Origin: Bacteroidota bacterium
GTDB taxonomy: Bacteria; Bacteroidota; Ignavibacteria; UBA10030
NCBI GenBank assembly: GCA_026416125.1
Contig: JAOAFT010000002.1
Location: 124,001-188,000, forward strand
Direction: 5' to 3'
DNA: 64,000 bases
Part shown: positions 10,201 through 17,491 of the stretch, piece by piece
Numbering within the stretch: position 1 is the stretch's first letter
Layout: each line of letters opens with the position of its first letter
Notes under the pieces: model-generated
The model's input: only the letters and a program-made list of their open reading frames with translations
Database searches by the model: none
What the model was told of the DNA's origin: nothing
Position numbers and translations under genes: made by a program

Positions 10201-10396
10201 TTATGAAACCGACGGAGTAGCGACAGAAACAACCCTCCGATCTCACCTCCCACTTAAAAGTGTCACTGAATGTACAGTTGCTAATGTACCACTGAAAGAA
10301 CACAGTGTTTCAAAGAACCACTGTTCACTTCGTTTTAAACCTTACGAGATTAAAACATTGAGAATTGTTGTGGATCAGAAACAGAAAAAACGATAG
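7298..10396 (+). CDS. Alpha-mannosidase (GH38)-like protein, apparently catalytically degenerate
   Basis: The 1032-residue protein follows the layout of bacterial GH38 alpha-mannosidases. It has an N-terminal beta domain (KPIWIKQRVIIPESL, ending with the G.AWVNG-like block), a central catalytic-type domain (about residues 220-400), a helical domain (about 490-580, ending near WWKQHFSSLLAHF) and C-terminal beta domains opening with TIFNPSPWTRSDYVTITLPE. Blocks such as FPALPQVLSQLGYKG and FLWKGSDGTTIRTVT match the family. The catalytic sites do not. The usual metal motif H-x-D-x-AWLW is replaced by FTTINTPIHSS, and the LPD-x-FG block with the nucleophile aspartate is replaced by EYFFNNSTN. I see this as a non-hydrolytic homologue, or one with changed chemistry. 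There is no signal peptide. It is monocistronic, convergent with the receiver gene, and has no clear ribosome binding site before ATG 7298. Confidence 0.7.
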   Translation: MGSDLLEQHLPHIGNSIIRQSISIYDWKYREYSPHESLATASLDSRGTSIRIPFEWAKQKPIWIKQRVIIPESLDHSTVAIRLGLPFGIAWVNGILRQAISETSNLLYLTYEAQANQEFFISIFIEPTLDQHSFYFKSAELLSVDITARRLYNALLMLRDAQNTLDPHTPESKAIQDLIRRTLVFVKYFKPGSEEYPNAIKRAYAFLTRTLESEYKATIPATVHVALFTTINTPIHSSTEHNAKQVLKNFASLSQVMEENPEVVVSIVGVDWYHTLRKYLPATHTYLKRMVLGKRLIVVGNALSLRDYHLHTDEALLRRFLIERSIMQNGETLDIEYFFNNSTNTSFPALPQVLSQLGYKGIVQIHTPENTSVFPYSTFLWKGSDGTTIRTVTTPPPHPLELSSREFLSDVEVLTENIQEGTSSFLQLYDSTTVQHSHIDKLYVLRNLPGLPSIILSSIHEYFKSFSLNNENLESIQDKEYSSCCTPLPYYPYNLIADIHTNEQLLIQAELIAALASGTLAKRSAYKYPFALFEEWWKQHFSSLLAHFAERTATPEQYTVLRGTYRNLQSHCMEITSKAFSYLLEKIPTKSTRTYCTIFNPSPWTRSDYVTITLPEKYSTVHVTDDRGKVIETQILTTSVCNTTDILCYIKDIPAYSTKTIIIEPSSTKETTHRTDWKFTSRSVETPWYAIRFDTKGAITSLYAKHLRRELVANGKKFNLFRIFHEIQKSQSENTKLKALHPVSITIKNFKILEAGPLRGTLLFDLKAENHTSLHVYLFFYHATPRIECKVKLHCKERHSRIETLFALHATAPTLRFGVPFGTAVIQPTSKRNEAIKVPNTWIDLVDKSFGVLFSTEHLVEFSIERSTVAFTLLQTHAVPRHDKSHSSIDFTFYNLGEYTLRYALTPHKDQISNWELIRAAGEFQTPLVVLPNTKGLLPVPLLTFNKNSIQITSIHRIEDNNTFVVRCYETDGVATETTLRSHLPLKSVTECTVANVPLKEHSVSKNHCSLRFKPYEIKTLRIVVDQKQKKR

Positions 10397-10410
10397 ATGT
10401 TTATAATCCA

Positions 10411-10794
10411 CTACTGAGACTTACCATTGAGAATACTCTCGATCATGTCAATGATTTCAGGAGGATTGTATGGTTTTTGAACAAAATGTTTCGCTCCTGT
10501 AGCAAGGATCTTCGCTCTCAATTGAGGATCAAAGTAACCACTCGCTAAAATTCCCTCTACCCGTGGATTAATTTCTTTCATTTTTTCGAATGCTTCCCAT
10601 CCTCCTAATCGAGGTAATCCTAAATCAGAGAGCACAATAAGGATTTCATCTTTGTGCTGTTCAAAAGTTTCGATAGCTTCATACCCATCACCAGCCTCAT
10701 ACACTTTATAGCCGTATTCTGCGATCATTTCCTTTAAAAGCACCCGAAGGAACTCTTCATCTTCAACAATCAATATAGCCGGCTTCTCTGGCAC
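10411..10794 (-). CDS. Single-domain response regulator (CheY-like receiver)
   Basis: A lone phosphoacceptor receiver of 127 residues with no output domain. The conserved residues are visible: acidic pair in ILIVEDEEFL, phosphoacceptor Asp in VLSDLGLPRLGG, Thr/Ser position in GILASGYF, and Lys in HFVQKPYNPPEI. The start is GTG, preceded by AAGGG with eight bases of spacing. It begins 12 bases after the polyferredoxin stop, so it is probably co-transcribed with the redox genes. No partner histidine kinase is in the window. It may act through protein contact, perhaps with a hybrid kinase elsewhere. Confidence 0.9.
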   Translation of the reverse strand: MPEKPAILIVEDEEFLRVLLKEMIAEYGYKVYEAGDGYEAIETFEQHKDEILIVLSDLGLPRLGGWEAFEKMKEINPRVEGILASGYFDPQLRAKILATGAKHFVQKPYNPPEIIDMIESILNGKSQ

Positions 10795-10806
10795 TGTTTA
10801 ATACCC

Positions 10807-12339
10807 TTAAAATGGGAAATCTTCCAGCGGTTTCTCTTCCCGGTATTCCTCGAACGTTGGTTCTTTAGCAACCTTGTGGACACTGTGTGGCACAACATAA
10901 ATAGCCTTCCTTGGCTCTGCAGGACATACATGTTCACAAGCACCACACCCAATACAATACTCAGAGTGCATCTCTGGAATAAAAAGTTCGCCATATGGCA
11001 CCATCCGAACAGCTTTTGTTGGACAATGCTCAGAACATGCACCACAGTCTTTCTGCTTTACTTTCACAATGCAATCATCCGCAATGAACTCAGCAACTCC
11101 AATCTGCGTTACTCGCTTTTGTTCAACTGAAAGGGGAGAAATTGCTCCTGTTGGACATACATGGCTACAGATGGTACAATCATAGTTGCAGTAGCTGACA
11201 GAATAATCGAGGCGCGGCTGGAACAATCCGCTCATCCCATACTGCATCGTTGCTGGTACCAATACTTGTGTAGGACATTGTTCAACACATAAGTAACAAG
11301 CTGTACAATGTCGAGAAAAGTGACGAACGCTCCGTGAACCAGGTGGTGTAACAGGAATTGTGCGTGCTTCGAAGTATCGACTTCGTGTCTCTTGGGCACC
11401 TAGTTTTTGCACAACTGTTGCTACTGATGCAACAATCGGCGTTAGAAAAGTTGCTTTGAGAAAATTCCGTCTCGAATTTTTTACCTTGGTAGTTTTAGTT
11501 TTCATCATTTTTCTTCCTACATACATTATTCCAGCAGTTGGACACACATCGATACAATTGAAACATCCTACGCAAGCAGCAAACTCTACCTTCTTCTCAC
11601 GCGCATCAATACATCGTGCTTTGCAGACTTTTTCACATGCACCACAATCCTTACACAGCGATTGAACAATTGAAATTTTAAAGAAAGAAAATCGAGAAAC
11701 AAGCCCCAACAATGTTCCCACAGGGCAGAGCAAGTTACAAAATAAACGACCTTTTGTATATGAAAGTATTGCAATAAAAACAAGTAAGCTACTCGTTACT
11801 CCAAAAGTACCCCACGTGAAATGTCGATACACAATCTCGGAAGTACCAAGAAGTACTGCAAGAACATTATTCACTCCAACAATGGTGGGCACACCAAGAG
11901 TAACAATAATCCGTCCATACACACTGTATGGTTCAAGCATATTGAGAAGCCAGTAACTACCAGCAATAGCAGACACCAGTACTACAGTAAAAATAGAATA
12001 CTGTGTTTTAAAATAGGGTGGTACAAATCGATACCGTCGCTTGTTCCTCTTATCTTTCCACACTGGTATATGACCAAACAAGTCTTGAAGTAGACCAAGC
12101 GGACACAGTGTGGAACAATACACCCGACCAAACAAGAGTGTTGCAATAAAAAGAACAACGACAATAACTTGGAGTACACGATTGCTTAACGATTCAAGGA
12201 TTGCAGGACCGAGTTGAGTCCCAACAAGTGCAGTTACAACTTCGAGTGGAATTGCATGAAAGACATCGAGGAAAACAAGGGTAAGTGCACTACCAACAAA
12301 TAAAGAACTAGTGACTCTTGCAACTTTTAGCCAGTGCAC
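10807..12339 (-). CDS. Membrane polyferredoxin, NapH-like, with internal twin-arginine motif
   Basis: A 510-residue iron-sulfur membrane protein, probably an electron conduit at the inner membrane. The N-terminal half has about five transmembrane helices and two C-x3-CP motifs (CSTLCPLG, CNLLCPVG) as in NapH/NosR/CcoG-type proteins, then two 4Fe-4S motifs (CKDCGACEKVC, CVGCFNCIDVCP). An RR-x-FLK motif (SRRNFLKATFLTPIVASVATVV) followed by a hydrophobic segment sits near residue 290. The C-terminal half has four more cysteine clusters (CTACYLCVEQCP, CNYDCTICSHVCP, DCGACSEHCP, CIGCGACEHVCP). From memory, Bacteroides has proteins with the same architecture, so this is a known though poorly characterised family. 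The start is GTG with AGGAG upstream. It lies nine bases after the DUF362 gene and forms an operon with it and the receiver. Confidence 0.85.
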   Translation of the reverse strand: MHWLKVARVTSSLFVGSALTLVFLDVFHAIPLEVVTALVGTQLGPAILESLSNRVLQVIVVVLFIATLLFGRVYCSTLCPLGLLQDLFGHIPVWKDKRNKRRYRFVPPYFKTQYSIFTVVLVSAIAGSYWLLNMLEPYSVYGRIIVTLGVPTIVGVNNVLAVLLGTSEIVYRHFTWGTFGVTSSLLVFIAILSYTKGRLFCNLLCPVGTLLGLVSRFSFFKISIVQSLCKDCGACEKVCKARCIDAREKKVEFAACVGCFNCIDVCPTAGIMYVGRKMMKTKTTKVKNSRRNFLKATFLTPIVASVATVVQKLGAQETRSRYFEARTIPVTPPGSRSVRHFSRHCTACYLCVEQCPTQVLVPATMQYGMSGLFQPRLDYSVSYCNYDCTICSHVCPTGAISPLSVEQKRVTQIGVAEFIADDCIVKVKQKDCGACSEHCPTKAVRMVPYGELFIPEMHSEYCIGCGACEHVCPAEPRKAIYVVPHSVHKVAKEPTFEEYREEKPLEDFPF

Positions 12340-12348
12340 TCCACACTC

Positions 12349-13275
12349 CTACACAGCAATTCGTTTAATATTTAACTTTTCTAAGTTCATAGTTCCAACG
12401 TTCATCTCAGCTGCATAGCGAATGTAATGCACACTTTCTGGCTCTAACCCAAATAACTTGACAGCTGCAGCATCAGCTGCTACAATATCTTTGCTTATGA
12501 TTTGTGCTTTCATAATTGTAACATCGCTAACAGAAACACCACGAGGACCATTACGCTTCATGACAGCGTATGCATCAATGATTGTGAGTGTCGTCTTCCT
12601 GTACGCAGCAAAATCCGCAATACACTGATGGAGATCAGTTGCATGCCAAATACCTCGATTCCACACATTCCCCATTAAATTTTTCATTGCAATACTTACT
12701 TTTGTTGAGCCATGGTGTTTCAAAACTGGAATATTGATAAATACATCAGCATTCAGCACAGCTTCGTGCTCTTTTGCTTCCTTTAATGCTTTACCGTTAA
12801 CCTGTACAGGATGGTAGTAACCCTCGCTATGACCTGGTATTAACTTCCCACCAGCATCGAGAACAGCTTTCTCTATACCACTATTGGAATAACATCGCTG
12901 CCACTGGTCGCAGGTATGATCAAAAACAACAACCTCTCTAGCACCTGCTTCGAGACATGCTTTCACAACTTCTCCCACAAGTTTTGGATTCGTGTTGGCA
13001 GCCCGTTCTGGAGTAACATCCCATCCAATGTTTGGTTTAATAACAACTCTGCTTCCTTTTTTTACAAAAGTGCTCATCCCTCCAAGTGCATCGATTCCTC
13101 TCCGAAACATGACGTCCGGTTCACCACCCCGTACCGCAACAAGATCGTATGGCGATACTGCTTTCTCTAACCTTTGCTGTGCTGAAAGTGTATGGAAAAC
13201 CGATGAAATTGAGCTAGAGGATACAATGACTGTAGAAAGACCGAGCGTAGAACGCAAAAATGATCGCCGATCCAT
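12349..13275 (-). CDS. DUF362 family protein with Tat signal peptide
   Basis: A 308-residue protein with a twin-arginine signal (MDRRSFLRSTLGLSTVIVSSSS), so it is likely exported folded. The body has DUF362 features: KPNIGWDVTPERAANTNPKLV, KACLEAGAREVVVFDHTCDQ, and NIPVLKHHGSTKVSIAMKNLMGNVW. DUF362 proteins often occur fused or next to ferredoxins, but their reaction is not firmly established. Here it lies directly upstream of the membrane polyferredoxin, which suggests a shared extracytoplasmic redox task. GGTGGAG precedes the ATG. No cysteine cluster is visible in the protein itself. Confidence 0.85.
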   Translation of the reverse strand: MDRRSFLRSTLGLSTVIVSSSSISSVFHTLSAQQRLEKAVSPYDLVAVRGGEPDVMFRRGIDALGGMSTFVKKGSRVVIKPNIGWDVTPERAANTNPKLVGEVVKACLEAGAREVVVFDHTCDQWQRCYSNSGIEKAVLDAGGKLIPGHSEGYYHPVQVNGKALKEAKEHEAVLNADVFINIPVLKHHGSTKVSIAMKNLMGNVWNRGIWHATDLHQCIADFAAYRKTTLTIIDAYAVMKRNGPRGVSVSDVTIMKAQIISKDIVAADAAAVKLFGLEPESVHYIRYAAEMNVGTMNLEKLNIKRIAV

Positions 13276-13343
13276 ATGAACTCCACCATAGTTGTATGTG
13301 AAAAACGCAATGCTTCTACGTAAGAACCGAATTGTATGCGTTA

Positions 13344-13898
13344 CTAGTCTCGATACGCCTTGTAGTACCGTGAAACAATTGACGTTGCTGCTAATACTTT
13401 AACAGCATCCCAAATGGTAAAAACCAAAAAACCGCTACTCAAAGCTTGAACCCAATTACGAAAGAGGACATTGTAAAGGTGGATTGTACCTAGCACGAAT
13501 ATAAGAAGAGTTCCCACACTCATTGAGAAAAGTATCCACAGGTAACGCTTGTGTTTTTCAATAAGAATCGCCACTACTGCCGCTGCTATGGGAAATGAGA
13601 GAAGGTAACCACCGGTAGGTCCGAGTATTTTCATAATTCCAGATGTCCCACCAGCAAAAACAGGGAAACCGATTATTCCTAAACCTACGTAACTAAGCAT
13701 GCTTATGAACGCTGATTTCTTATCGAGAATCCCACCAGCAAGGAGCACACATAGTGTTTGTAAAGTAAAAGGTACCGGGGTTGTTGGTATTTCGACCTGA
13801 GCAGCAAGAGCTGTAAGCACTACAAATCCAATTATACGTGTACCGTAGACTAACTGTTCACGATAAACATCAACCGTTACTGTACGCGTTTGCATCAT
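13344..13898 (-). CDS. bioY: Biotin transporter substrate-binding subunit BioY
   Basis: S component of the energy-coupling-factor biotin importer, an inner-membrane protein. The 184 residues have about six hydrophobic segments and the family blocks AQVEIPTTPVPFTLQTLCVLLAGG and GPTGGYLLSFPIAA. The ATG at 13898 has AGAAAGGG upstream. The gene stands alone; no ECF ATPase or T subunit is nearby, so it either uses a shared module elsewhere or works alone. Just upstream is a promoter-palindrome combination described separately. Confidence 0.95.
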   Translation of the reverse strand: MMQTRTVTVDVYREQLVYGTRIIGFVVLTALAAQVEIPTTPVPFTLQTLCVLLAGGILDKKSAFISMLSYVGLGIIGFPVFAGGTSGIMKILGPTGGYLLSFPIAAAVVAILIEKHKRYLWILFSMSVGTLLIFVLGTIHLYNVLFRNWVQALSSGFLVFTIWDAVKVLAATSIVSRYYKAYRD

Positions 13899-13920
13899 AG
13901 TGTATACACCCTTTCTCTAT

Positions 13921-13961
13921 TATCTTGATACCAAGATATTGAAACAGATATTGAAAATCAA
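13921..13961 (-). promoter_or_regulatory. bioY promoter with palindromic operator candidate over the -10 box
   Basis: On the minus strand TTGATT (13961-13956) and TATCTT (13938-13933) are 17 bases apart. The -10 is itself the left arm of an inverted repeat TATCTTG-GTAT-CAAGATA (13921-13938) with perfect seven-base arms. A second element, TTTCAATATCT, occurs twice in tandem across the spacer. A repressor bound to the palindrome would block the promoter, as expected for biotin control, but the regulator is unknown and I do not recognise a BirA or BioR consensus. Confidence 0.45.
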
Positions 13962-14090
13962 ACTTTCGTACGATTCCAATTCTAACTTCATTGGTGTTAG
14001 AATGTTGCAAAAACAACATCTCATTGACTCAGTGAAGTCTCCTTGGAATTTATATACTATGGCAGGGATGTTTACTTTAAATTGGTATTG

Positions 14091-14612
14091 TTAATACTTC
14101 AAGAAGCTAATTGAGAAAAGTACTGATGAACCACTGAGACCATCACTTAAGCTGATACTTGAAATATCAAATGTAAAAAAAACATATTTTGCAATTTCAT
14201 AGCCAATACCACCATACAACACCGTACCTGATTTTGGGTCTCCAAACTCTGGAATCGACATTGCCGGACCAAAACCAACATTTACATACACACCAGAATT
14301 CTGCACTAAAAAATGTCGATAATCAGCAGTCCATGTTAACCCCTGGTACGGACTATCCGTATCAATCCATGTCCATCGGAAACGAAATGCCAGGATAGAC
14401 TGTTCAGTAAACCCATACCCAAGATATACTTGAGCACCATATGATGACGCACTTTCAGAATTACCACTTCTATATTCAATGGAACTACTCCCGAGTACAC
14501 CTCCAAGACCTAATAAAAAACCTTCCCTCATTCCATCACCAAGTTGCGCAAAAGAGGTGAATGTGAATAACAGCCCCCCCACAAAAATCAACAGTAGTAA
14601 ATGTGTCTTCAT
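14091..14612 (-). CDS. Small outer-membrane beta-barrel-like protein
   Basis: A 173-residue protein of unrecognised specific family. It has a signal peptide (MKTHLLLLIFVGGLLFTFTSFAQ) and then alternating hydrophobic and polar strands rich in glycine and aromatics (GFLLGLGGVLGSSSIEYRSG, AFRFRWTWIDTD, VYVNVGFGPAM). It ends in an aromatic residue (FLKY), as outer-membrane barrels do. AAGGAG precedes the ATG. It resembles the eight-stranded OmpA/OmpW-like porin families in size. It is monocistronic with its own promoter candidate. Confidence 0.65.
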   Translation of the reverse strand: MKTHLLLLIFVGGLLFTFTSFAQLGDGMREGFLLGLGGVLGSSSIEYRSGNSESASSYGAQVYLGYGFTEQSILAFRFRWTWIDTDSPYQGLTWTADYRHFLVQNSGVYVNVGFGPAMSIPEFGDPKSGTVLYGGIGYEIAKYVFFTFDISSISLSDGLSGSSVLFSISFLKY

Positions 14613-14671
14613 ACTCTACTCCTTCCCTTCAAAAGTGAACTGTAAAAGACATCCCTGCCCTTTCAATGCAT

Positions 14672-14700
14672 AGCATAATAAACTTTTTGCCAATTTACAA
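14672..14700 (-). promoter_or_regulatory. Candidate promoter of the 14612 barrel gene
   Basis: Minus strand TTGTAA (14700-14695), 17 bases, TATGCT (14677-14672), about 60 bases upstream of the ATG. Correct spacing, four of six matches in both hexamers. Confidence 0.35.
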
Positions 14701-14794
14701 CAAACGGTGAGAAATATCCTTTTCTGAATTAATACAATACTATTGTTATAACTGCTTGCCACTTGACCCTATCGTATAACTCTGATGGTTCGAA

Positions 14795-15841
14795 TTATTT
14801 CCCTTTATCAAGTTTTCCGAGGAGATCTGCTGCTATGTTGAATTTTTCCTGAACTCGTGATTTGATCTTCGAAGGGAAAGGATGATTCTTATAACTAAGA
14901 ACTGTTTTGAGGTGGTTATTGACTCCAACAGTATCATTGAGTCTTAGTTTAGCTTTTGATAAGTTCAACCGGCATACAATCTCATTATATGGGTGAGCCT
15001 GTTGTGAAGAAAGAATTTCTTGAAGGAGAGTAGAGTACCATTGAACTGCTTCTTCGAGTTTTCCAGCTCGGTCGTACGCTGTTGCTAGTCCCCAAAGGAA
15101 TACACGGTTCCGGGGGTACTGCTGCAAAGCTCGTCGAGCCCATGTTTCAGCTTTACTGTATTCTTTAAGTTCAAGGTAAATAGTTATCAATGAACTCATC
15201 GCACTGAAGCGATTATATTCAGCTCTTTCTGATGCTATAGTAAGCATTTGAATTCCCTTCATTCGATCATCAGAAATGAAGGGAAGCCATGTTAAGAATT
15301 GTGTTTTTTCGCTCTTCCAAAAATAGTACGTTCCCACACCAACGTATGCCTCATAAAACGTTGAATCCGCTTGGAGAACCTTTTCAAAGTATTGGGCACT
15401 CGATGAACCATATCGCACAGCCTGAAGCCACCTTCCTTGATCAGCAGCATAGTACGCTCTGTACCCATCAACAAGCCCACAAAAAAACTCCTGCCACGGC
15501 TGTGGGTATCGTTCTGCAAGTTGTTGTGCACGGACTAATAGAGAATCAAACAAGTGTTCATCAATAGGAGTTTCCAAATCGATAGCCATTGCCTGCAAGG
15601 TAGCTACTTGATATAAGTATCCATAGGGGTGTTCTGGAGCAAGGTGTGTAACTTTTTTGAAATGGTTCAACGCTTCATGGTATTGTTGCAACAGGATGAG
15701 ATGAATTCCTTCTTTTACTAAACGATCGAGTGGATTGTTCAATGATTGAGCAACAGCGGTTATAGAGAGAATGTAGAGAAAGAACCATACACCTCTACAT
15801 TTTATTCTTTTACTTGGTACCGAAGATACGATCACCTGCAT
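14795..15841 (-). CDS. Exported tetratricopeptide repeat protein
   Basis: About 348 residues. After a signal-like segment (VWFFLYILSITAVAQS) come TPR units, for example LVKEGIHLILLQQYHEALNHFKK, SLITIYLELKEYSKAETWARRAL and FLWGLATAYDRAGKLEEAVQWY. TPR arrays bind protein partners; no catalytic motif is seen, and the partner is unknown. The start is uncertain because no usable start codon lies between the upp stop (15810) and the signal peptide. The candidates (ATG 15868, ATG 15841, GTG 15835) all lie inside the upp 3' end, implying translational coupling with upp. Confidence 0.75.
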   Translation of the reverse strand: MQVIVSSVPSKRIKCRGVWFFLYILSITAVAQSLNNPLDRLVKEGIHLILLQQYHEALNHFKKVTHLAPEHPYGYLYQVATLQAMAIDLETPIDEHLFDSLLVRAQQLAERYPQPWQEFFCGLVDGYRAYYAADQGRWLQAVRYGSSSAQYFEKVLQADSTFYEAYVGVGTYYFWKSEKTQFLTWLPFISDDRMKGIQMLTIASERAEYNRFSAMSSLITIYLELKEYSKAETWARRALQQYPRNRVFLWGLATAYDRAGKLEEAVQWYSTLLQEILSSQQAHPYNEIVCRLNLSKAKLRLNDTVGVNNHLKTVLSYKNHPFPSKIKSRVQEKFNIAADLLGKLDKGK

Positions 15842-16439
15842 CACCAAGACCTGGAACAATGTATCCAATTGAATTTAACTTTTTATCGATTGCACAAGTG
15901 TAAATTGATACCGATGGACATGAATCTTGCAGTGCCCGAATTCCTTCTGGAGCAGCAATCAAACTCACAAAAACAATAGTACGTGCCCCATGTTTTTTTA
16001 GCAATGATACAGCCATTACAGCACTTCCCCCTGTCGCAAGCATTGGGTCGAGGACAAGAACGCGAGCTGTTTTCAACACGGGGGGAACCTTAAAATAGTA
16101 TTCAACGGGCTGGAGTGTACGTTCATCCCTAAACATGCCAATATGACCAACACGAGATTCTGGCACCAGTTCAATAAAACCATTGACTAATCCTAATCCT
16201 GCACGGAGGATCGGTATGAGAATAACATCTTCTTTGAGTTTTACCCCGTTCGCTTTAGCAAGAGGTGTTTCTATGGAAACTGGTTGCATAGAAAGGTCTT
16301 TCAAAACTTCATACGCCATACAACGAGAAATACGATGGAGCACAGAACGAAAGAGTTCGAATGAGGTGTTTTTATTACGAAGAATTGTAAGATCTCGTTG
16401 AATGAGGGGATGTGTGAGTACAGTAACATTTTTTTTCAT
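15810..16439 (-). CDS. upp: Uracil phosphoribosyltransferase
   Basis: Pyrimidine salvage enzyme making UMP from uracil and PRPP. The 209-residue length is exact for the family. Visible motifs are LSMQPVSIETPLAKA, ILRAGLGLVNGFIELVPESRVGHIGMFRDE, the PRPP-binding loop VLVLDPMLATGGSAVMAV, and the C-terminal uracil site GYIVPGLGDAGDRIFGT. GGGAG lies eight bases before the ATG. It lies between the glycosyltransferase-like gene (11-base gap) and the TPR gene (overlap). Confidence 0.97.
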   Translation of the reverse strand: MKKNVTVLTHPLIQRDLTILRNKNTSFELFRSVLHRISRCMAYEVLKDLSMQPVSIETPLAKANGVKLKEDVILIPILRAGLGLVNGFIELVPESRVGHIGMFRDERTLQPVEYYFKVPPVLKTARVLVLDPMLATGGSAVMAVSLLKKHGARTIVFVSLIAAPEGIRALQDSCPSVSIYTCAIDKKLNSIGYIVPGLGDAGDRIFGTK

Positions 16440-16450
16440 CGTGTCACTCC

Positions 16451-17476
16451 CTACTGAATTTTCAAAATCCGTGACTCAATGTTCTTTTTTATTTCACTGA
16501 GCGGAACCATCCGGAGAAGTGGTACCTTTATATTCAAAAGAATATCTTTCCATCGTCGGACAGGACTATAGTGCTGACTCTTCACTGTTCGAGCAAATGG
16601 TTCAACGTCTTGAAAGATTGCTTCTACTTCTGCAAAACATTCAAGAAAGTCTTTATTGTTCCGGTACGTATGGAGGAGAGCTTCACGGTAACGATCCAGG
16701 ACATTGGTTCTGTCGAGCGCTTGTCGTTGTCCAAAGAACGCATAATGAGCGACGAGAACATCACCTACAATACAATTTGCCATTCCGTATTCTGCTGGTT
16801 TAATAATAGAAAGGAATATCTCATCATCAATAAAATCAATACTGCCACCAAATTTTTGAAATGTTTCTCCGAACCAAAGAATGGTGTTAATTGAGAATCG
16901 ATTGAGCCCAAAAGGAATTGGAGGAACATGGAGCTCCTGGTAACCATCGAGGAGAATTTTTGCGAGAAACCACTGATGAAGATCAATAACGAATTGCGTA
17001 TTCCGCGAAACCAAACTATCTTCTGACCAAGGGTGAATAAAGCGAGGATACTCAAACTTCTTAAATGCTTGGAGAACAGTTGTGCAGAGCGCGTTGTTAA
17101 TGGTCAGTGGAGTCACAAAGAAGAACTCAGGATGTGTAAGTCGAAACTGAACAAGTCGTTCGAGAAAGTGTGGTTCTGCCCATACAATATCATCATCAAG
17201 TTTAACATAAATTGTATGGGGTTCAGTAGCTCGTTGGTAAAAATCGTTGATTGTCCGGTTCCCTTCACATCGACCATTTGGATGCGGTATAAGATTAATT
17301 TTTGGGAACTTCTTGGCCAGTAGTTCAAAGAATAGAATATCAGCACGGTTCGTTGTGTTAAGCCAAAACTCGTATCTCGTAATATCTGATGTGAGTACCA
17401 ATGGAACAAGAAAACGCATATACCGACGTCTTCCAACTGGTGTTACACATACGATCGTATACTTTTTTTCACTCAT
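16451..17476 (-). CDS. Glycosyltransferase-like protein (GT-A type, function unknown)
   Basis: A 341-residue soluble protein. It starts YTIVCVTPVGRRRYMRFLVPLV and has an acidic metal-binding-like motif VKLDDDIVWAEP (about residues 110-120), as in GT-A fold glycosyltransferases, followed by a substrate-type region FIDDEIFLSI. No membrane segment is predicted. I cannot assign donor or acceptor. It lies 15 bases after der and 11 before upp, so it is probably co-transcribed with them. It could modify LPS or capsule; there is no direct support for either. Confidence 0.6.
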   Translation of the reverse strand: MSEKKYTIVCVTPVGRRRYMRFLVPLVLTSDITRYEFWLNTTNRADILFFELLAKKFPKINLIPHPNGRCEGNRTINDFYQRATEPHTIYVKLDDDIVWAEPHFLERLVQFRLTHPEFFFVTPLTINNALCTTVLQAFKKFEYPRFIHPWSEDSLVSRNTQFVIDLHQWFLAKILLDGYQELHVPPIPFGLNRFSINTILWFGETFQKFGGSIDFIDDEIFLSIIKPAEYGMANCIVGDVLVAHYAFFGQRQALDRTNVLDRYREALLHTYRNNKDFLECFAEVEAIFQDVEPFARTVKSQHYSPVRRWKDILLNIKVPLLRMVPLSEIKKNIESRILKIQ

Positions 17477-17491
17477 TTACCATTATCCTAT

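Noticed and set aside
10397-10410. Intrinsic terminator between the GH38 homologue and the receiver gene
   Set aside because: The convergent gap is only 14 bases and contains no hairpin followed by a T-run.
13900-13909. GTGTATACAC palindrome before bioY as a second operator
   Set aside because: Ten bases of simple symmetry between ribosome binding site and start codon; easily chance, and it would not block transcription as well as the site over the -10.
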